Shown here in pieces: positions 26,534-34,644 of a stretch of DNA of 64,000 nt; within the stretch, counting starts at the first letter, position 1; each line of letters starts with the position of its first letter. The position numbers and the translations under genes were made by a program. The DNA is from Bacillota bacterium (GTDB lineage: Bacteria; Bacillota; Limnochordia; Darwinibacteriales; Darwinibacteriaceae). Under the pieces are notes generated by a model. That model saw nothing but the letters and a program-made list of their open reading frames with translations. It ran no database searches and had not been told where the DNA came from. The stretch covers positions 1 to 64,000 of the forward strand of contig DURH01000005.1 of NCBI GenBank assembly GCA_012837385.1, in the 5' to 3' direction.

Positions 26534-29500
26534 TAGCTATTCCTCCTGTTCAATGCCACTGATATGATCTGAGACACTCCCTGGTCCCCCATGGTCACCC
26601 CGTAGAGAGTGTCAGCGTTTTCCATAGTCCGGGTTCGGTGGGTGATTACTAAAAACTGAGTGTCCTGGGAGAACTCCTGCATCAATGCGCTAAACCGCTC
26701 CAGATTGCTCTCATCTAAGGTCGCGTCAATCTCATCGAGCACCCAAAAGGGTACCGGTTTAACGCGCCGAATGGCAAAAAGAAGAGCGATGGCGGTCAGA
26801 GCCCGTTCCCCACCAGAAAGCAGCAGCAGGTTCTGGAGCTTCTTCCCTGGTGGCCTAGCCAAGACATCGATTCCTGTGGTTAAGATGGACTCAGGATCGG
26901 TGAGCACCAGATCTGCACTGCCCCCTTGGAAAAGCCAGGTAAACAAGGTTTGGAACTCCTGACGCACCTGGTCAAAGACTTCCCGAAGCCTGGTACGACA
27001 GAGTTTATCCATCTCGTTAATCACGTCCATCAGGCTGGCCCTAGCCTCGTTCAGGTCAGCCAGCTGATCCTGGAGAAAGGAACAGCGTTCCACCACGCGT
27101 TCATATTCTTCGGCGGCTGTGGGGTTCACCAAACCCAAATCCCTGATCTGGCTGCGCAGATCCTCAATGGACCGCTTCAGAGCAGCTTCCTTTTTCTGAA
27201 CCTCCCGATTGACAATGGAGGCCAGCGAAAGACCCCTCTCTGTTAGAGCTTCCCGGATCTGTTCCTGCCCGCTTTGAAGTTGGCTCAATTCCGTTTCCAG
27301 GCGGTAAAGCGCCCGCTCCCGGCGGAGCTGATCCTTCTGCACTTGGATCAACTCCTGACCTAATTGAGCCCTTTCTTGCTGAACCCTGTGCCGTTCCTGT
27401 TTTCTAAAGTCCAGTGCAGCCTGGAGCTCCTTCTGCTGCTGCCGGCGCTTGGCGTTAGCTTCCCCGGCGTCTTTAATATACTGCTCATTTTGGAGCCGGT
27501 CGGCGGCAATCTGATCCAAATCCCCTTGGGCTTGGCCCGCTGTGCCTTGGGCTTCACTAATCCTCTGCTCAAGGTTGGCGGCATGCATCCGTCTGTTCTC
27601 GAGAACGCCTTTAAGCTCCGCTAAGCGCACCTGTTCCTGGGTGTGCTGATGAGCCAGGCTCTCTACGGAACCAGCCAAATGGACCAAGGCCGCCTCTTGC
27701 GCTTGAATCTGCTCGCGGCGCCTCTGTTCCTCTGCCTCCAGCTCTCCAACCTGAGCCGCAGCCAGTTCACACTCGGATCCCAAATTGACCTGAAGTACCT
27801 GAAGTTCCTCAATCCTAACCGACAGATCCTGACAGCCGGCCTCCAGCCTTTCCCGCTCCCTGAGGACTTGGGCCCGATCTTGGGCAGCACCCTGGAGGGC
27901 TAGTTTGGTCTGCACCTGCTCCTGCTGGAGCTTGACGGCGCGCTGTTCCCCTTGGCTGATCTGAGCCAGTATACTGCTCCGCTCCGCGGCTGCTCCCTCC
28001 AGCTCTCCAGCCAGATCATCAGCTTCCTTCTCCAGCCTAGCGAGCTCTCCCTTGCGAGTAAGCAGCCCCGAAGTGCGGGTGTTGATACTGCCCCCTGTGA
28101 TGGCGCCAGTGGGAAAGACCACTGAACCGTCCCTGGTTACTATGCGAGAAAACTGCCGCACACGCTTCTTCAACTGGAGTGCGGTCTCAAGATCTTCTGT
28201 GATCACTACCCTGCCCAGCAGCGAGGCCAAGGCCGGCCGGTACTCTTCTGAAAAGGACAGCAGATCAAGGGCGGAGCCCAACACTCCAGGCGCCTGGAAG
28301 AAGGACTTGACCTGAGGCGAAAACTCAGCGCCCCGCACGGAATCCAAGGGAAGGATGGTTACCCGTCCCCCCTGAACCTTCTGCAGCCAGGCAATTAGCG
28401 CTTTTGCTTCCTCTTCCCCAACAGTGATCAGGTTCTGCAGTCCCGCACCCAGAGCCACTTCAAAGGCGGTTTCTAAACCCTGGGGTACCTGAATCACATC
28501 TGCCACCGTGCCTAGAACCAGTTTGGACATGCGTCCATCCTGGAGGATGCGCCTTACACCTTGGCCATATCCCTCATAGCCTTCTTCCAGTTCCTTCAGG
28601 GTTTTCAGACGGGAGATAACTCCTGCCTGCGCCGATTCCAGCCGGCGCCGACGCTGTTCAAGTTCTGCTAAGGCTGCCCTGGCCCCGGAAAGCTCACCCT
28701 GCAGCGAGCGTTCCTGCTCTTCCTGGGAGGCAGAGAGCTCCTGAAGCTCCATGGATCGCTTCTCCACATCCTGGAGCTGGGTATCGATCTCAATGAGACG
28801 TTCTTGGAGAAAGGCCAGCTCCTGTGCTGACCTGGACAGCTGTTCTTCTAGACTGCTCCGTCTTTCGCTGAAACTGCGCTGAAAGTTGCGCTGATCCGCC
28901 AGCTCCCGCATGAACTCAAAGAACTCATCCTTCAGCTTCTCAAGATCGGCCTGAGCCCGCCTATGCTGTCCCTGGACTCCTTCTAAGGCCTGGTAAGCCT
29001 GGCGTACCGCCTGCTCTTGAGCGTGAAGTTCCTGCTTGATGGCATCGAGCTCCTGCTGGAGCTTGTCCCTTTCCCCGGTAAGCAGGCGCAGTTCCTCCTG
29101 CTTAGCGCCAATCAGGGCCTCCAGCTGCCCAGCCCTGGCGTCTTGGTTCTTGATGCGCTCTTGATGCAGCTCTATGCTGTGCACCGTCTTGTTATAGGCT
29201 TCCACAAGGTCAGTAAGTTCCTGCTGCCTTGCTTCGATCTCCGCCTGCAGGGCCTGCTCCTCAGTCTCCAGCTTGGCAGCCCTGATCTCCAGCTCTTCTA
29301 GATACTCCGTACCTTGTTCATACTCCACCTGCAGATGTTGATAGTCTTCTTCCACCTTCGTCAGTTTCGAAGAGAGATTCTGCCAGCTCAAATGGAAATG
29401 ATCCAGCTCCGCTTCCCGCAGCTCCTCAGCTAATGACAAATACAGGCGCGCCTGTTTAGCTTGTTCCTCCAAGGGCCCAAGCTGGCTTTCTAATTCATGG

Positions 29501-30084
29501 AGCACGTCTGTCACCCTCAGCAGGTCAACACTTGTTTCCTCTAACTTGCGCAGGGCTTGCTCTTTACGCTGCCGGTACTTGATAATTCCTGCAGTCTCCT
29601 CCAGCAGCACGCGCCGGTCTTCCGAGCGTACACTGAGCACCTGATCGATCTGGCCTTGTCCAACCACTGCATAGCTTTCACGGCCTAAACCAGTGTCTGT
29701 GAACAGATCCTGAATATCTTTCAACCGGCAGTTCTGCTTATTAATAAAAAACTCGCTATCTCCTGAACGGTAGACACGCCGAGCCACAGTTACTTCTGCA
29801 TAGTCAACGGGTAGGAAACCCTCGGAGTTATCCAGTGTCAGCTGCACTTCTGCCATACCCAGGGGCCTTTTGCCGTCTGAACCGGCGAAGATAATGTCTT
29901 CCAGCTTACTACCCCTCAGGCTCTTTATGTTATGCTCCCCCAACACCCAGCGCAGTGCGTCGGAGATATTGCTTTTGCCGCTGCCGTTGGGGCCTACGAT
30001 GGCTGTCACGCCTGGGCCAAATTCCAGACAGACGGGCTGTGCAAATGACTTGAATCCCTGTATTTCCAGGCGCTTCAAACGCAT
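26533..30084 (-). CDS. smc: chromosome partition protein SMC
   Basis: 1183 residues, full length. Walker A GPNGSGKSNISDALRWVLG at about 31-49, long coiled coils (about 170-500 and 670-1000), a central hinge (about 510-650, with GSINTRTSGLLTRKG after it), and C-terminal ABC signature LLSGGERALTAIALLF and Walker B FWVLDEIDATLD. SMC with ScpAB loads at the origin and organises chromosome arms. Overlaps ftsY by 1 nt, as expected for smc-ftsY-type operons. Confidence 0.98.
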   Translation of the reverse strand: MRLKRLEIQGFKSFAQPVCLEFGPGVTAIVGPNGSGKSNISDALRWVLGEHNIKSLRGSKLEDIIFAGSDGKRPLGMAEVQLTLDNSEGFLPVDYAEVTVARRVYRSGDSEFFINKQNCRLKDIQDLFTDTGLGRESYAVVGQGQIDQVLSVRSEDRRVLLEETAGIIKYRQRKEQALRKLEETSVDLLRVTDVLHELESQLGPLEEQAKQARLYLSLAEELREAELDHFHLSWQNLSSKLTKVEEDYQHLQVEYEQGTEYLEELEIRAAKLETEEQALQAEIEARQQELTDLVEAYNKTVHSIELHQERIKNQDARAGQLEALIGAKQEELRLLTGERDKLQQELDAIKQELHAQEQAVRQAYQALEGVQGQHRRAQADLEKLKDEFFEFMRELADQRNFQRSFSERRSSLEEQLSRSAQELAFLQERLIEIDTQLQDVEKRSMELQELSASQEEQERSLQGELSGARAALAELEQRRRRLESAQAGVISRLKTLKELEEGYEGYGQGVRRILQDGRMSKLVLGTVADVIQVPQGLETAFEVALGAGLQNLITVGEEEAKALIAWLQKVQGGRVTILPLDSVRGAEFSPQVKSFFQAPGVLGSALDLLSFSEEYRPALASLLGRVVITEDLETALQLKKRVRQFSRIVTRDGSVVFPTGAITGGSINTRTSGLLTRKGELARLEKEADDLAGELEGAAAERSSILAQISQGEQRAVKLQQEQVQTKLALQGAAQDRAQVLRERERLEAGCQDLSVRIEELQVLQVNLGSECELAAAQVGELEAEEQRRREQIQAQEAALVHLAGSVESLAHQHTQEQVRLAELKGVLENRRMHAANLEQRISEAQGTAGQAQGDLDQIAADRLQNEQYIKDAGEANAKRRQQQKELQAALDFRKQERHRVQQERAQLGQELIQVQKDQLRRERALYRLETELSQLQSGQEQIREALTERGLSLASIVNREVQKKEAALKRSIEDLRSQIRDLGLVNPTAAEEYERVVERCSFLQDQLADLNEARASLMDVINEMDKLCRTRLREVFDQVRQEFQTLFTWLFQGGSADLVLTDPESILTTGIDVLARPPGKKLQNLLLLSGGERALTAIALLFAIRRVKPVPFWVLDEIDATLDESNLERFSALMQEFSQDTQFLVITHRTRTMENADTLYGVTMGDQGVSQIISVALNRRNS

Positions 30085-30118
30085 ATTATTCCTCCAAGAC
30101 CAGTACTAACCCTCGCCC

Positions 30119-30127
30119 ATTGTACCA
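30119..30127 (-). promoter_or_regulatory. possible extended -10 promoter for smc
   Basis: Minus strand TGGTACAAT (TGn plus TACAAT) lies about 35 nt before the smc start codon. No good -35 was found, so this depends on the extended -10 only. Confidence 0.3.
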
Positions 30128-30156
30128 TACCTTGGAAGAAAAAAGAACAGTCAGCT

Positions 30157-30849
30157 CTACCTGCTTAGCGGAAGATTCAGGTAGAGATCCTCACGCCTGC
30201 GCACATTGGTTGGTACCTCGGGGCTGAGCAAGGAGCCGTGTTCATCCAAGAGCTTTTTCAGTTTGGCCCTCACCCTGGTTCTGGCATTATCAATTACTTT
30301 TAAACCCACACCAATTTCTTCTTCGATTTCCCGAGCTGAATACCCTCTCAGAAGCCTGATAATTACCGCATACTCCAGCAGTGAGAGGTGGTTGCGCAGT
30401 ACCTCCCGAATCACTTCTGTAATGTACTTGTCCTCCAGTACTTTCTCAGGGTCGAATTGGTTGATCTGTGCTGCCACAAAGTCCATGATGATGCGGTTAT
30501 CATCACAGCCGACGGGGGTCTGCAGTGAGGCAGCTTCGTTAAGCAGGCGATGCTTATTGCCAGTGGACTGCTTGATCACGTTGTAAACACGCCTGATAAT
30601 GCAGAGGTAAGCAAAGGAGCTGAACTTGACATCGTATTCGTCTGGCTTGTATTCATCGATGGCACTCAGCAGGCCGATCAGGCCTTCCTGCACCAGATCC
30701 TCAAAATCTAGGAAAGATGCGTAGTAATTGCGGATGATGTACTTGACCATGGGTATGTATTTCCTCACCAACGCGTCGCGAGCGCCTTCTTCCCCAGCCC
30801 GAACCCTTTGAATCAGTTCCAAATCTATGGCCTGATTTTTAGATTCCAT
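30157..30849 (-). CDS. RNA polymerase sigma factor, SigH (Spo0H)-like
   Basis: 230 residues from ATG at 30849 with GGGGAGGT 8 nt upstream. Region 2 is clear (ARDALVRKYIPMVKYIIRNY; DFEDLVQEGLIGLLSAIDEY) and region 4 is a HTH (GYSAREIEEEIGVGLKVIDNA). Spacing and region 2-4 layout resemble Bacillus SigH, which drives early sporulation genes including spo0A. A proline-rich C-terminal tail of about 25 residues extends beyond region 4. It sits between smc and rnc, not in the usual rlmB-sigH-secE neighbourhood, so it may be a lineage-specific paralogue. Confidence 0.82.
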   Translation of the reverse strand: MESKNQAIDLELIQRVRAGEEGARDALVRKYIPMVKYIIRNYYASFLDFEDLVQEGLIGLLSAIDEYKPDEYDVKFSSFAYLCIIRRVYNVIKQSTGNKHRLLNEAASLQTPVGCDDNRIIMDFVAAQINQFDPEKVLEDKYITEVIREVLRNHLSLLEYAVIIRLLRGYSAREIEEEIGVGLKVIDNARTRVRAKLKKLLDEHGSLLSPEVPTNVRRREDLYLNLPLSR

Positions 30850-30953
30850 ACGATCGACCTCCCCTTCGCAGTCCAGGCTACCTAGTCCATGTATATGCAT
30901 GGCTCAGCCTAACATTCCTAAGGGAGGCGGGAACCCGATCATCGTTTCCATAC

Positions 30954-30982
30954 TTTATGGACATTTACCCCACCAAGTCCAA
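30954..30982 (-). promoter_or_regulatory. possible sigma-A promoter for the sigma factor-smc unit
   Basis: Minus strand TTGGAC, 17-nt spacer, CATAAA, about 100 nt before the sigma-factor start. Imperfect hexamers, so tentative. It lies in the divergent interval to the plus-strand regulator gene. Confidence 0.33.
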
Positions 30983-31078
30983 GTTCTACTCGTTTTCCAC
31001 CATAGCTTATGTAAAGGTTTTTGGATTTTGCTCACTGAATGTGTTGGTGAGGAAATATCTTACGGGAGTGGGATTGAA

Positions 31079-31642
31079 TTGCAGTATTCGAATTACTTAG
31101 CACACATGGCAGCCCTAATCAAGCAAAATCCCAGTATTACCGTGCGACAAATCGCAGCTGAACTGCAGTTCGCGGACAGCAAATCGGTCTACTATTGGCT
31201 GGAAAAGGGGAACATCAAAGGTATCAATGAGTTCAAGCGGCTGGTTTTAGGCGAGGAATGCCCCCAACCCGGCCTGTTTTCCATTGAGATCGAAGGTACA
31301 CCCCATTACCTGGTCTCCATACCCCTTTTTGATTGGAACCCCAAACGAAAAAAGCCTGTGGAGGAATGGTTTCATCTGCATAACCATCCGCAGCCACAAG
31401 GCTTATTTGCAATCCGTGTCGGGACAAATGACTATAGTCCCTGGTTTATGGAAAATGATGTGTTGATCATAGACGGAGATCGTAACTCAGATTCTCTCTG
31501 GAGGCTCTACCGCACGGAGCAGCGCTTTCTCATCGGCCGATCCATTAACGGCCATGTACTTGAGCCCAACACCCTGCACCACTACCCTGACAGCCTGACG
31601 GCTGTAGGCGCGATTTTGACCCAGCATCGTCATTTTTCTTGA
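31079..31642 (+). CDS. HTH protein with degenerate LexA/S24-like C-terminal domain
   Basis: 187 residues from TTG at 31079 (GGGAG about 10 nt upstream); in-frame codons further upstream give poor sequence. The N-terminal 60 residues look like a HTH (NPSITVRQIAAELQ... KSVYYWLEKGN). The C-terminal half (GLFAIRVGTNDYSPWF, ENDVLIIDGDRN) follows the S24/LexA beta-fold pattern. However, the Ser of GDSM-x-P and the catalytic Lys are not found at the expected places. Probably a non-cleaving transcriptional regulator. The 3' end overlaps the end of rnc by 13 nt, tail to tail. It is a lone plus-strand gene in a long minus-strand block. Fold assignment is by eye. Confidence 0.7.
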   Translation: MQYSNYLAHMAALIKQNPSITVRQIAAELQFADSKSVYYWLEKGNIKGINEFKRLVLGEECPQPGLFSIEIEGTPHYLVSIPLFDWNPKRKKPVEEWFHLHNHPQPQGLFAIRVGTNDYSPWFMENDVLIIDGDRNSDSLWRLYRTEQRFLIGRSINGHVLEPNTLHHYPDSLTAVGAILTQHRHFS

Positions 31643-32313
31643 ATGCCCAGTTTAGCCAGGGCTTTTCGAGCCGCTTCTTGTTCGGCCTCTTTTTTCGTTG
31701 TGCCGCTGCCTTCGCCGAGAAACTCACCATCAAAGCGCACTTCTACCACAAAGCGCTTATCGTGGTCAGGCCCCGTTTCTTCCACTAGGCTGTAAACCGG
31801 GGTCTTTTTCGCGATCTGCTGGAAGTACTCCTGCAGAGTAGACTTGGCATCCAGCACTGCGATATCGCCTGCATCCCATTCAGGGAGGTTCTCCAGAATT
31901 AACTGCTCGGCTTGGTGAAAGCCGCCGTCCAGATAGACCGCGCCATAAACGGACTCCAAGACATCGCAGAGCAGGGAATCCCTTTGGGCCGCTCCCGTCC
32001 GTTTCTCTCCTTCCCCCACCTGCAAATAGCGATCCAGCTCCAGCTCTCTGGCAACGTCAGCCAGAGTGGACTCTCGCACCAAGAGGGAGCGGGCTTTCGC
32101 CAGTTCACCTTCGAGCATATTTGGGTACTTCTGGTAAAGATAGGTGCTCACAACGAGCTGCAATACTGCATCACCTAAGAATTCTAAACGCTCGTAATTG
32201 CCCTGGGGTTCCCGGGAAACCGAGCGGTGAGTCAGGGCCAGTTCCAACAGTCTGTGATTGGTAAATGTGTACCCCAACTTCCTTTCCACTGCTTGAACAG
32301 CCTGCTTATCCAT
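31630..32313 (-). CDS. rnc: ribonuclease III
   Basis: 227 residues from ATG at 32313, which overlaps the stop of the fabF relic in TGATG and has AGGAGG about 10 nt upstream. The signature ERLEFLGDAVLQLVVS and the downstream acidic DVLESVYGAVYLD are intact, with a C-terminal dsRNA-binding domain (about 155-225, KRFVVEVRFDGEFLGEGSG). It processes rRNA and degrades double-stranded RNA. In Bacillota the usual order is acpP-fabF-rnc-smc; here the sigma and regulator genes intervene before smc. Confidence 0.98.
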   Translation of the reverse strand: MDKQAVQAVERKLGYTFTNHRLLELALTHRSVSREPQGNYERLEFLGDAVLQLVVSTYLYQKYPNMLEGELAKARSLLVRESTLADVARELELDRYLQVGEGEKRTGAAQRDSLLCDVLESVYGAVYLDGGFHQAEQLILENLPEWDAGDIAVLDAKSTLQEYFQQIAKKTPVYSLVEETGPDHDKRFVVEVRFDGEFLGEGSGTTKKEAEQEAARKALAKLGIQEK

Positions 32314-32429
32314 CAGCCAGCCCACCTCCTAAACGCCAAAGTTGCCTCGTACCCTCAAAAACCGAACGAACTGGACAGGGATGTTACAGCCCCTACGACG
32401 CCCATCCCTGTGACCACCATTCGGTACAT
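32313..32429 (-). pseudogene. fabF: fabF relic: N- and C-terminal ends joined, about 370 codons deleted
   Basis: Between acpP and rnc, where fabF normally lies, a GGAGAGG-preceded ATG opens MYRMVVTGMGVVGAVTS, matching the ketoacyl-ACP synthase II start (RVVVTGMGVV). It then runs directly into SSSFGF, a stop codon, and in the same frame GYEATLAFRRWAG before a second stop. The last part matches the FabF C-terminus (NSFGFGGxNATLxFRR), with a Gly codon replaced by TGA. The final TGA overlaps the rnc ATG, as a functional fabF would, and the FRR codons contain the rnc ribosome-binding site. All catalytic residues are lost. Seen directly; the family match is by recognition. Confidence 0.85.
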
Positions 32430-32453
32430 AATTTCCTCTCCTTGTAATGGAAC

Positions 32454-32477
32454 GGTCCCAAAGCGGACTTTGGGACC
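32454..32477 (-). other. perfect 10-bp hairpin between acpP and the fabF relic
   Basis: GGTCCCAAAG, 4-nt loop, CTTTGGGACC, lying 7 nt after the acpP stop and about 140 nt before rnc. No T-run follows, so it is not a standard terminator. It could stabilise acpP mRNA or be a processing site. Confidence 0.6.
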
Positions 32478-32483
32478 CTAACA

Positions 32484-32729
32484 CTACAACTGCTCTGTAA
32501 TATATATCACCGCATCGCGTACGGTTGCGATTTTCTCTGCCTCTTCATCGGTGATCTTCAGGTCAAACTCTTCTTCGAGAGCCATAATCAACTCCACCAG
32601 ATCCAGAGAGTCGGCGCCCAGATCCTCCACAAAGGAGGCGTCTGCGGTAACCTCTGCCTCGTTGATACCCAACTGCTCCACGATAATCGTTCTGACCTTT
32701 TCAAAAATCCTGTCGTCAAAATCTCCCAT
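32484..32729 (-). CDS. acpP: acyl carrier protein
   Basis: 81 residues. The phosphopantetheine attachment site [18 protein letters not shown] (Ser of DSL) is intact, and the helix content and acidity are typical. AAGGAGGTGA precedes the ATG. ACP carries acyl chains for fatty-acid and phospholipid synthesis (PlsX makes acyl-phosphate from acyl-ACP). Its usual neighbours fabG and fabF survive only as relics on either side. Confidence 0.98.
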   Translation of the reverse strand: MGDFDDRIFEKVRTIIVEQLGINEAEVTADASFVEDLGADSLDLVELIMALEEEFDLKITDEEAEKIATVRDAVIYITEQL

Positions 32730-32761
32730 GTTAGGTCACCTCCTTCTCAAGGTTATCCTCT

Positions 32762-32945
32762 TTATATTACCAAACCGCCATCGATGTGAATGGTCTGCCC
32801 AGTAATATACGTATTATGCTCTGATACTAAAAAGTGCACAAGGGCAGCAGCCACTTCTCGCTGCGGCCGGTTCGGCCTAAGGGAACATCAGCCAAATCTG
32901 CGGCTTCTGCTCACTGGTTAGGGCAACCTTTCCAAGCATATTCAT
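32762..32945 (-). pseudogene. fabG: fabG relic: start and C-terminus retained, interior lost, frameshifted
   Basis: After a GGAGG, ATG opens MNMLGKVALT (FabG-type GKVALVTG start). About 30 nt later a second frame reads LADVPLGRTGR (FabG IPLGRxG). A third frame reads EVAAALVHFLVSEHNTYITG followed by QTIHIDGGLVI and TAA, which is the conserved FabG C-terminus (YITGQTLHVDGG). At least two frame changes and a stop interrupt it, and roughly 550 nt including the Ser-Tyr-Lys catalytic centre are absent. It lies between plsX and acpP, the normal fabD-fabG place. The 89 nt between it and plsX contain no recognisable fabD. Confidence 0.85.
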
Positions 32946-33034
32946 GCTACTACATACCTCCATCGCTGGCAAGTGTAAACTTGAAATTCTTCTCACATCT
33001 AGGACCGAGACTTCCTCGTCACGCGTTCCATCAC

Positions 33035-34021
33035 CTAGACTGCCATTCTTTCTGCGATGATCTGGACGTAGTTGTTCTTAACCCCGTCTCGCGCCACCCG
33101 TACTGCATTGTAGATCGCTTTGGCATTTGATCCACCGTGGGCGATGATCACTACACCATTAACGCCTAGAAGGGGTGCTCCGCCATATTCATTGGGATCC
33201 ATGCGCTTCTTGATCCGCCTAAACCCAGGCTTCATCAGCGCGGCCCCGGCCAAAGAAACAGCACTGCGCTGCGCCTCTTCCTTGATCATGCCTAAAAGGG
33301 TTGATCCCAGCCCTTCTGCGAACTTCAAGACAATATTACCAACAAAGCCATCGCACACTACCACGTCAACGCCGCCGCCAGGGATTTCCCGGCCTTCCAC
33401 ATTACCCACGAAGTTCAGCGAGGCGTCTTGGAGCAGATTGTAGACTTCTTTCACCAGCTGGTTTCCTTTGCCAGGCTCATGCCCCACATTGAGCAGCCCT
33501 ACCCTAGGATTGGGCACTTTCAGCACCTCCGCTGCGTAGATGGAACCCATCTGGGCAAACTGAACCAACTGGTTGGGGCGGCAGTCAGCGTTGGCTCCCA
33601 CATCCAAAATCAGGGAGAAGCCGGTGGCTGTGGGCATTAAAGTGGAGATGGCGGGCCTTTCTACACCCTTGATCCTCTTGATATGGAAGAGTGATGCCGC
33701 CAGGGACGCGCCAGTGTTTCCGGCACTGACCAAGGCCTGTGCCTCTCCCGCCTGCACCAGCTTGGCACCTCTTACCAGGGACGAATCATCCTTGGACCGC
33801 ACCGCGGCCACAGGTTCATCGTCCATGTGCACCACCTGGGGCGCATGTACGATTTCAATCCGATTACTTCCAGCCTTCCCGTCCACCAGCGCTTTTAACC
33901 GATTCTCATCACCTGTAAGAATCACGGAGATGCCTTCCTGGTCAGCGGCGAGCAGAGCACCTTCCACGATCTGCTCAGGGGCATAGTCTCCTCCAAAGGC
34001 ATCGACTGCAATTTTAGTCAC
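33035..34021 (-). CDS. plsX: phosphate acyltransferase PlsX
   Basis: 328 residues. Converts acyl-ACP to acyl-phosphate for PlsY and phospholipid synthesis. KIAVDAFGGDYAPEQIVEGAL, NTGASLAASLF, LLNVGHEPGKGN and CDGFVGNIVLKFAEG are characteristic. It overlaps fapR by 8 nt and shares its FapR-controlled promoter. It also links the FakAB route (acyl-phosphate) with acyl-ACP. Confidence 0.98.
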   Translation of the reverse strand: MTKIAVDAFGGDYAPEQIVEGALLAADQEGISVILTGDENRLKALVDGKAGSNRIEIVHAPQVVHMDDEPVAAVRSKDDSSLVRGAKLVQAGEAQALVSAGNTGASLAASLFHIKRIKGVERPAISTLMPTATGFSLILDVGANADCRPNQLVQFAQMGSIYAAEVLKVPNPRVGLLNVGHEPGKGNQLVKEVYNLLQDASLNFVGNVEGREIPGGGVDVVVCDGFVGNIVLKFAEGLGSTLLGMIKEEAQRSAVSLAGAALMKPGFRRIKKRMDPNEYGGAPLLGVNGVVIIAHGGSNAKAIYNAVRVARDGVKNNYVQIIAERMAV

Positions 34022-34592
34022 GATCCGACCCTCCCTTTCTCGCTACATCAACTACCACGAACTCACCAGAAAACACGACCTCATCATGTACAGAGCTGGT
34101 CACACTTACGCTGTAGCGGTGATCCTCCACAGCAGTGACCACTGCTTGAGCCATCACCCTGTCTCCCAGCCTGACTGGACTGCGATAGCGCACTTGGGCG
34201 GTCTTGGTGAGAACCAAATCCGAATCCACCAGAGCCACCGCCAAGGAGTTGCCCTGGGCAAAAAGATAGTGTCCCCGCAGAATCTGATTGCGGGCAAAGA
34301 CCATATGATCGGTAACCTCCAACACAGAAGCCCCATCCCTGCCAAGGTTTAGTTCCACCAAATCGCCGATCACTTCTTCGCCATGCAGTGCCTTAATCTC
34401 TGAGTATGTACCAGCTGCGATAATCCTAGCCCTTTCCCTCAGTTCAGGAATGTCCAAGGCCATGCGATCCAGGCGGATGGTGGCAATACTGACCCCCAAC
34501 TCATCAGCTAACTGCCAATCCGTCATAAACGGGTCTTTACTTAACAGATCCTGGAGCGCCTTTCTCCTTTCCTTCCTGCCCCGCTTCTTCAC
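34014..34592 (-). CDS. fapR: fatty acid and phospholipid biosynthesis repressor FapR
   Basis: 192 residues. DeoR-like N-terminal HTH (about 1-60, TDWQLADELGVSIATIRLDR) and C-terminal hotdog malonyl-CoA-binding domain (about 75-190, ARNQILRGHYLFAQGNSLAVAL). Malonyl-CoA relieves repression. The start is GTG with AAGGAGG 7 nt upstream. A FapR-type operator lies just downstream of its own -10, so it is autoregulated. Retention of FapR implies malonyl-CoA is still made. Confidence 0.97.
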   Translation of the reverse strand: MKKRGRKERRKALQDLLSKDPFMTDWQLADELGVSIATIRLDRMALDIPELRERARIIAAGTYSEIKALHGEEVIGDLVELNLGRDGASVLEVTDHMVFARNQILRGHYLFAQGNSLAVALVDSDLVLTKTAQVRYRSPVRLGDRVMAQAVVTAVEDHRYSVSVTSSVHDEVVFSGEFVVVDVARKGGSDRD

Positions 34593-34617
34593 TGGGAGCC
34601 CTCCTTAACGCCAAGTG

Positions 34618-34634
34618 TTAGTACCAGGTTATAA
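34618..34634. promoter_or_regulatory. FapR operator upstream of fapR-plsX
   Basis: TTAGTACCAGGTTATAA on the plus strand closely matches the 17-bp FapR palindrome (TTAGTACCTGGTANTAA-like). It begins about 10 nt after the -10 of the fapR promoter, in the position used for repression in Bacillus. Confidence 0.8.
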
Positions 34635-34644
34635 ACTACTTTTG

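Noticed and set aside
30889-30904. CCATG-TATATG-CATGG palindrome upstream of the sigma factor
   Set aside because: Arms are only 5 bp and no second copy was noticed; not enough to call an operator.
32946-33034. Possible fabD relic between plsX and the fabG relic
   Set aside because: No frame shows a recognisable FabD motif; only 89 nt remain.
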